Source: Micromonospora sp. RP3T | GTDB taxonomy: Bacteria; Actinomycetota; Actinomycetes; Mycobacteriales; Micromonosporaceae | Assembly (NCBI RefSeq): GCF_003027925.1 | Contig: NZ_PYPS01000001.1 | Location: 124,001 to 188,000, forward strand | Length of the DNA stretch: 64,000 nucleotides | Direction of reading: 5' to 3' | Shown here: positions 59,846-64,000 of the stretch, in pieces | How positions within the stretch are numbered: the stretch's first letter is position 1 | Layout: the number at the start of each line of letters is the position of its first letter | Translations under genes and position numbers: made by a program | The notes under the pieces: generated by a model | Database searches by the model: none | What the model was told of the DNA's origin: nothing | The model's input: only the letters and a program-made list of their open reading frames with translations

Positions 59846-61579
59846 GCGGAGCGTGATGGGAGGTTCGGCCAGGCGGGGCGTCAGCGGGGTCTTCGGGGTC
59901 AGCCACGGGGCCGTGGCGGACGGGTCCGGGTTGAGCTGCCAGGCGTGGGACACCCGGTCCAGCGCGACCGGGTAGATCGTCACCGTGCCGTCGGGGTCGA
60001 ACCGGAACCGGAGGAACGCCTTCGAGTCCTCGATGCCCTGACCGGCGAACAACTCGTTCAGGTTCACTCCGAACGCGCCCGCCACCAGCAGGTAGAGCGC
60101 CACCAGTTGACTGGCGACCAGCCCGCTGACCGGGCCGTAGAGCACCGCCGCCGCGACCGCCGGCAGCGGCCACGGCCAGTCGTAGAACGGCAGGTGCAGC
60201 CAGAGCCAGGTGCCGCCGGCCGCCAACGCCACCTGCGCCACCCCGTGCGCCACCCCGAGGATCCAGTGCCGGGCGTGCCGCTTGCCGCCCGCGCTGGGCG
60301 GCTTCGCGAAGAACGCCGCGCCCAGCAACGTCACCGCGAGCATCGCCACCAGCGGGACGCTGAACAGCCGCTGCGCGGTGGTGTCGGCGCGCTGTGCCGT
60401 CACACCGGCCATGGCCAGCATCAGCAACGTGTGCAGCGTGCCGAGCAGCGTGGTGAAGCCCGGGTTGCGCAACGGCAGCCGACGGAAGATCCCCCAGCCG
60501 TACCGGCGGGAGCGGGCCTTCTCCGGATAGCGGGCGGCCAGCTCGTACTCGCGGGTGCGGCTGGCCCGTCGGGTCAGCGTGTCCCGCGGCGGCACCTCCA
60601 ACCGCTCCGGAAGCTGGTGCGTCGGATAGAGGTACGCGCCACCGCCACCGCAGGTGATGAGCTGCCGCTCCGGACCGGAATACCGGGCGTAGTGGTGCAG
60701 GTCGCCGGAGACCAGCAGCCGGACCTGGGCGCCGGTGGGCGCCACGATGGTGCGGATGAAGTAGTCGACCGAGTCGTACGCGTTGGGGTGGTCGGCGGCC
60801 TTGACCCACGTCGGCGCCGGCACCGCCACGATCACCCGCGACCGCGGGGTGAGCTTGCGGGCCACCGCGTCGAAGTAGGTGAGCTGCGGATCGTCCAGGT
60901 ACGAGCCGGACTGGTCGTCGAGGCCCAGCAGCCACCACCCGGCCGGCAGCTCCACCGCGAAGTAGGAGCGGGACTGGCCGGTGCCCCAGCCGGCGAAGTG
61001 GCGGTCCCGGGAGCGCACGAACAGCCGCAGGAACGCGGTCAGGCCGTCGTACCAGTCGTGGTTGCCGGGGACCGCGAAGAGCGTCGGCCGCTCCGGCGGG
61101 GCGACCGGCAGCGCCGCCTGGTACGGGCCCTTGCACCGGTCCTCGTACGCCTCGTAGCCGGCCGACGGATAGACCTGGTCGCCGCCCATCACCAACGTTT
61201 GCGCCCGGGGCAGCCGGTGCCCGTCCACGGTCAGCTCCGGCTGGGCCAGCAGGTACGCGATCGAGTAGGTGGCGTCGAAGCCGTCGCCCAGGTCGGCCAC
61301 GTAGTCGAGCCAGAGCCCGCCGTCCGGCCCGACCTGCCGGAACGTGTCGTCGCCGAACGCGTTCTGCAACTCCCGCTTGTCCAGGTACGCCCCGAACAGC
61401 ATGGCCAGCAGCGTCCGCAGGCCGGTGCTGATCAGCAGCAGCGGCGCGAGCCAGGGCACCGGCCGGCGTGGGGTGAACCCCAACTCCCGCGGGTCCAGGC
61501 TGTGCGGCCGACGGCTGGCCCGCTCGCCCGGGCGCACCTCCGGATCCGGCTGTCGCGGCGGTACGTGGTCGTCGCTCAC
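59843..61579 (-). CDS. Membrane metallophosphoesterase
   Basis: 578 residues. Calcineurin-type motifs are DLGDG, GGDQVYP, GNHDW and GDLHHYARY, giving a two-metal phosphoesterase site. A hydrophobic helix near residues 42-62 precedes it and four to six helices follow (about residues 385-510), so the enzyme is membrane-embedded. Substrate unknown. GTG at 61579 lies 7 nt after TACCCT and is therefore likely leaderless. It shares its terminator with ricT. Confidence 0.88.
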   Translation of the reverse strand: MSDDHVPPRQPDPEVRPGERASRRPHSLDPRELGFTPRRPVPWLAPLLLISTGLRTLLAMLFGAYLDKRELQNAFGDDTFRQVGPDGGLWLDYVADLGDGFDATYSIAYLLAQPELTVDGHRLPRAQTLVMGGDQVYPSAGYEAYEDRCKGPYQAALPVAPPERPTLFAVPGNHDWYDGLTAFLRLFVRSRDRHFAGWGTGQSRSYFAVELPAGWWLLGLDDQSGSYLDDPQLTYFDAVARKLTPRSRVIVAVPAPTWVKAADHPNAYDSVDYFIRTIVAPTGAQVRLLVSGDLHHYARYSGPERQLITCGGGGAYLYPTHQLPERLEVPPRDTLTRRASRTREYELAARYPEKARSRRYGWGIFRRLPLRNPGFTTLLGTLHTLLMLAMAGVTAQRADTTAQRLFSVPLVAMLAVTLLGAAFFAKPPSAGGKRHARHWILGVAHGVAQVALAAGGTWLWLHLPFYDWPWPLPAVAAAVLYGPVSGLVASQLVALYLLVAGAFGVNLNELFAGQGIEDSKAFLRFRFDPDGTVTIYPVALDRVSHAWQLNPDPSATAPWLTPKTPLTPRLAEPPITLR

Positions 61580-61586
61580 CCGCCGC

Positions 61587-61592
61587 AGGGTA
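61587..61592 (-). promoter_or_regulatory. -10 box of leaderless metallophosphoesterase gene
   Basis: TACCCT ends 7 nt before the GTG at 61579. Confidence 0.5.
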
Positions 61593-61695
61593 GTCCGGAC
61601 CGGCCGGGAAGTCTCTCCCGTGTCGGGGCCGAGGGGCCCCGGTTGTCCGGTTCCGGACGAGGGGGATCCGGTTCGGCTCCCGGCGGCGCGTGCCG

Positions 61696-61701
61696 TACAC
61701 T
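61696..61701 (+). promoter_or_regulatory. -10 box of tRNA-Thr
   Basis: TACACT lies 11 nt before the tRNA 5' end. A weak TTCGGC -35 is 18 bp upstream. Confidence 0.55.
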
Positions 61702-61712
61702 TGGCGGTCGTT

Positions 61713-61786
61713 GCCGCCTTAGCTCAGTCGGCTAGAGCGACGCACTCGTAATGCGTAGGTCGACGGTTCGATTCCGTCAGGCGGCT
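61713..61786 (+). tRNA. tRNA-Thr (anticodon CGT)
   Basis: 74-nt cloverleaf. The acceptor stem pairs GCCGCCT (61713-61719) with AGGCGGC (61779-61785). The D arm contains AGCTCAGTCGG, the anticodon loop reads CTCGTAA, and the T arm GGTTCGATTCC. Anticodon CGU reads ACG. CCA is not encoded. Confidence 0.97.
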
Positions 61787-61791
61787 CGGTA

Positions 61792-61822
61792 GCGAAGCCC
61801 AGGTCATCGACCTGGGCTTCGC
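61792..61822 (+). terminator. Terminator of tRNA-Thr
   Basis: Perfect 14-bp stem (GCGAAGCCCAGGTC) with a 3-nt loop, 6 bp after the tRNA. Confidence 0.82.
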
Positions 61823-61972
61823 CGTTTCCCGAGGTTGACCGCGCCGCTGGTGGTGGAGCAGGCGGGCGGACCAGATGCGCAGCCAGCCGAGCCGCCTTCC
61901 GCGATGATTCCTGACCGGCTGGCCGGTCCATCCGGTGACCGCTCCTTCCACCCGAGACCTGGAGTCGCCACC

Positions 61973-62371
61973 GTGCCCACCTCGCCCGTGACCGTCAGTC
62001 TGCCGATCGCCGACCGTGTGACCGCACACCGCTTCTACGCCGAGGCGCTCGGCTGGCCGACGGTCGGTGAGCCGGCGGCGGACGGCATTCCCGAGCCGCT
62101 CCAGTTCGCCGTGCACGACGGCCTGCGCCTGATGCTGGTGCCGAGCGGCGGTTTCGGCTGGGTCATCGGCGACCACGAGGTCGCCGAGCGGGGCCGCAGC
62201 GAGTGCGTGCTCGGCCTGACCGCCGCGGATCCCGCCGAGGTGCGGCGGGTCGTCGACCGGGCCCGGGCCGCGGGCGCCCGCGTCGTGACGGCGCCGGCGG
62301 AACAGCCGTGGGGGTACGCCGCCACGTTCGCCGACCCGGACGGCCACCTGTGGATGGTCACGGCGTCCTGA
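61973..62371 (+). CDS. VOC (glyoxalase/bleomycin-resistance fold) family protein
   Basis: 132 residues with two beta-alpha-beta-beta-beta halves: VSLPIADRVTAHRFYAEALGW at the N-terminus and YAATFADPDGHLWMV at the C-terminus. The Glu/His positions that bind metal in active members are only partly evident, so substrate and even catalysis are open. GTG at 61973 has GGAG 8 nt upstream; the open frame runs further upstream into the tRNA terminator and is not used. Confidence 0.85.
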   Translation: MPTSPVTVSLPIADRVTAHRFYAEALGWPTVGEPAADGIPEPLQFAVHDGLRLMLVPSGGFGWVIGDHEVAERGRSECVLGLTAADPAEVRRVVDRARAAGARVVTAPAEQPWGYAATFADPDGHLWMVTAS

Positions 62372-62511
62372 CGCACGCTCCGGAACCGGCGCGCGGAGCC
62401 CGGGACGACGGGGGAAACGGTACCGGCCCGACCAGCCGGTACGACATTGCCCGCATCCGTGAGAGCCGCTATCGTTCCCTGGCCAGACGCCCCCGGAGTT
62501 CGAGGATCGCG

Positions 62512-64000
62512 GTGACTTCCCCGGAGTTGACGAACCAGGTTGCCCGGCACGATCCCCGCACCGAGGAGAAGACGACCGAGCGCGTCCCGAGCCGGTTCCG
62601 GGGCGACGTCGCCGGCCTCCGCGCCGTGGCCGTCGCGGTGGTGCTGCTCTACCACGCCGGGCTGTCGTTCCTGCCCGGTGGTTTCGTCGGCGTCGACGTC
62701 TTCTTCGTGATCTCCGGCTTCCTGATCACCGGGCAGATCGTCGCCGAGATCGAGCGCACCGGCCGGCTCTCCCTCGTCGGGTTCTACGCGCGCCGGGCCA
62801 AGCGGATCCTGCCCGCCGCGACGGTGGTGCTCGCGGCGACCGCGGTGGCGGTCCGGCTCTTCGTGCCCCGCGGCGACTGGCAGGCCATCGGCGGCGACAT
62901 CGCCGCCGCGGCGGTCTACGTGGTGAACTGGCGGTTCGCCGACCGGGCGGTCGACTACCTCGCCGCCGACAACGCGGTGGTCTCGCCGGTGCAGCACTAC
63001 TGGTCGCTCGCCGTCGAGGAGCAGTTCTACCTGGTCTGGCCGTTGCTGATCGTGCTGGCGCTGCTCGCCGCGCGGGCGCTGCGGCGGGCCAACGTGCGGC
63101 CGGTCCTGTGGGTCGGTCTCGCGGTCCTGGCGGTGCCGTCGTTCGTCTGGTCGATCGTCGAGACGGCGAACTCGCCGGCGCGCGCGTTCTTCGTCTCCAC
63201 GACGCGGTTGTGGGAACTCGCCGTCGGGGCGGGCGTCGCGCTGATCGCGACGCGGGCCGCGCGGATGCCACGGGCGGTGGCGGTCGTCCTCGGGTGGCTC
63301 GGGCTGGCCGCGATCGTCGCGGCGGCGGCGCTGGTGAGCGGCAAGACGGCCTGGCCCGGGTACGCTGCCGCGCTGCCCACGCTCGGTGCCGCCGCGGTCG
63401 TCGCGGCCGGCCCGGCGGCGGGCTCGCGGGGGCCGGTGGTGCTGCTCGGCACCGCCCCGTTCCGCTGGGTCGGTGACCTGTCGTACTCGCTGTACCTGTG
63501 GCACTGGCCGATGCTCATCGTGGCCGCGGCCCGCTTCGGCGAGTTGTCGACGGTCGAGGGACTGGCGGTGGCGCTCGCCTCGGTGGTGCCCGCCTGGCTC
63601 ACGTTCCGGCTGGTGGAGAACCCGCTGCGGTACTCCCGGAAGATCGCCACGTCGCCGCGGCTCGCGTTGAGTCTCGGCGGCAACTTCACCATGGCCGGGA
63701 TCTGCGCCGGCCTGGCGCTGGTCCTGCTCGGCGCCTGGGCGGCCGCCGCGGTCCCCACCAGGAGCCGGTACGCGCCGGGCGCGGCGCTGCTGTCCACCAC
63801 GCCCGGCACCGCCCCGATCGGCCCGGTGCCGGAGCGGTTCGACGTGATCACGCCGGATCCGCTGCAGATCCGGCAGGGGTTCCTGGACGTGCCCGTCACG
63901 AAACGGGACAACTGCTTCCAGCAGGTCGAGGGCGCCGAGGTGTTGTGGTGCACGTACGGCAACCCGCAGGGCGCCACCACCGTCGCCCTGGTGGGTGACT
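62512..64000 (+). CDS. Acyltransferase 3 (OafA/YrhL type) with SGNH domain, truncated by window end
   Basis: At least 496 codons. After a ~25-residue cytosolic start comes RFRGDVAGLRAVAVAVVLLY, the acyltransferase-3 signature with its key Arg, and YHAG. About ten helices follow to residue ~415, including FVGVDVFFVISGFLIT. The last residues read VALVGD at the window edge, where the SGNH motif GDS would begin. Such proteins O-acetylate cell-envelope glycans. GTG at 62512 has GAGG 6 nt upstream. Confidence 0.9.
   Translation, partial: MTSPELTNQVARHDPRTEEKTTERVPSRFRGDVAGLRAVAVAVVLLYHAGLSFLPGGFVGVDVFFVISGFLITGQIVAEIERTGRLSLVGFYARRAKRILPAATVVLAATAVAVRLFVPRGDWQAIGGDIAAAAVYVVNWRFADRAVDYLAADNAVVSPVQHYWSLAVEEQFYLVWPLLIVLALLAARALRRANVRPVLWVGLAVLAVPSFVWSIVETANSPARAFFVSTTRLWELAVGAGVALIATRAARMPRAVAVVLGWLGLAAIVAAAALVSGKTAWPGYAAALPTLGAAAVVAAGPAAGSRGPVVLLGTAPFRWVGDLSYSLYLWHWPMLIVAAARFGELSTVEGLAVALASVVPAWLTFRLVENPLRYSRKIATSPRLALSLGGNFTMAGICAGLALVLLGAWAAAAVPTRSRYAPGAALLSTTPGTAPIGPVPERFDVITPDPLQIRQGFLDVPVTKRDNCFQQVEGAEVLWCTYGNPQGATTVALVGD

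Noticed and set aside
61787..61972. Mobile-element attachment site at the tRNA-Thr 3' end
   Set aside because: tRNA 3' ends are common integration sites, but I see no integrase and no repeat of the tRNA 3' end in the window. The hairpin there is a plain terminator.

Overview
The window is very GC-rich, dense chromosomal DNA from a filamentous actinomycete, most likely a Micromonosporaceae member (Micromonospora or Salinispora type). The genus is inferred from gene style and order, not from a marker gene. Genes start freely with GTG, terminators are long GC hairpins with little or no T-tract, and the right two thirds follow a gene order known from Streptomyces coelicolor (acs, 6C sRNA, ssd, tad genes, DECH helicase, bldG, anti-sigma gene, hppA, topA, tmk fusion, holB).

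Left part (1-29 kb). The end of the nuo operon (nuoM tail, nuoN) is followed by a polyprenyl diphosphate synthase, probably for the menaquinone side chain. Next come an MFS exporter divergent from an IclR regulator, a Tat-exported PhoX-type protein, an ECF sigma/anti-sigma pair, RarD, a GNAT acetyltransferase and a small membrane protein. At 10.8-18.6 kb lies a partial type VII (ESX) secretion locus: eccE, two WXG100 genes, the mycosin protease, and a 1247-residue protein with two SseB-like domains joined by a long repeat-rich linker. After an alpha/beta hydrolase and a lipoprotein come two secreted M6 (immune inhibitor A) metalloproteases and acetyl-CoA synthetase.

Middle (28.6-46.8 kb). A degenerate Fic-like protein and a HAD phosphatase precede the 6C small RNA. 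Two secreted or membrane-anchored proteins follow, one with a von Hippel-Lindau beta-like domain. The tightly coupled Flp/Tad pilus operon (ssd, tadA, tadB, tadC, flp, two TadE/G-like genes) is next, then a LURP-one-like protein and the DECH-box helicase. Beyond these are bldG with its partner kinase/anti-sigma gene, the K+-independent proton pyrophosphatase, a lipoprotein and an unknown gene.

Right part (47-64 kb). topA is followed by an FAD-linked sugar-lactone oxidase divergent from a TetR regulator, a D-threonine-aldolase-like PLP enzyme, and an MFS-thymidylate kinase fusion coupled to holB. A three-gene YbaB/WXG cassette, ricT (PSP1), a metallophosphoesterase, tRNA-Thr(CGT), a VOC protein and an acyltransferase-3 gene cut off by the window edge complete it.

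Signals beyond the genes: at least ten genes appear to be transcribed leaderless, with a TANNNT -10 box 6-8 nt before the start codon. Two genes appear to start at ATC. There is a perfect 44-bp palindrome, an octanucleotide tandem repeat, and DnaA-box-like sites upstream of ssd. I found no CRISPR array, insertion sequence, prophage or rRNA.
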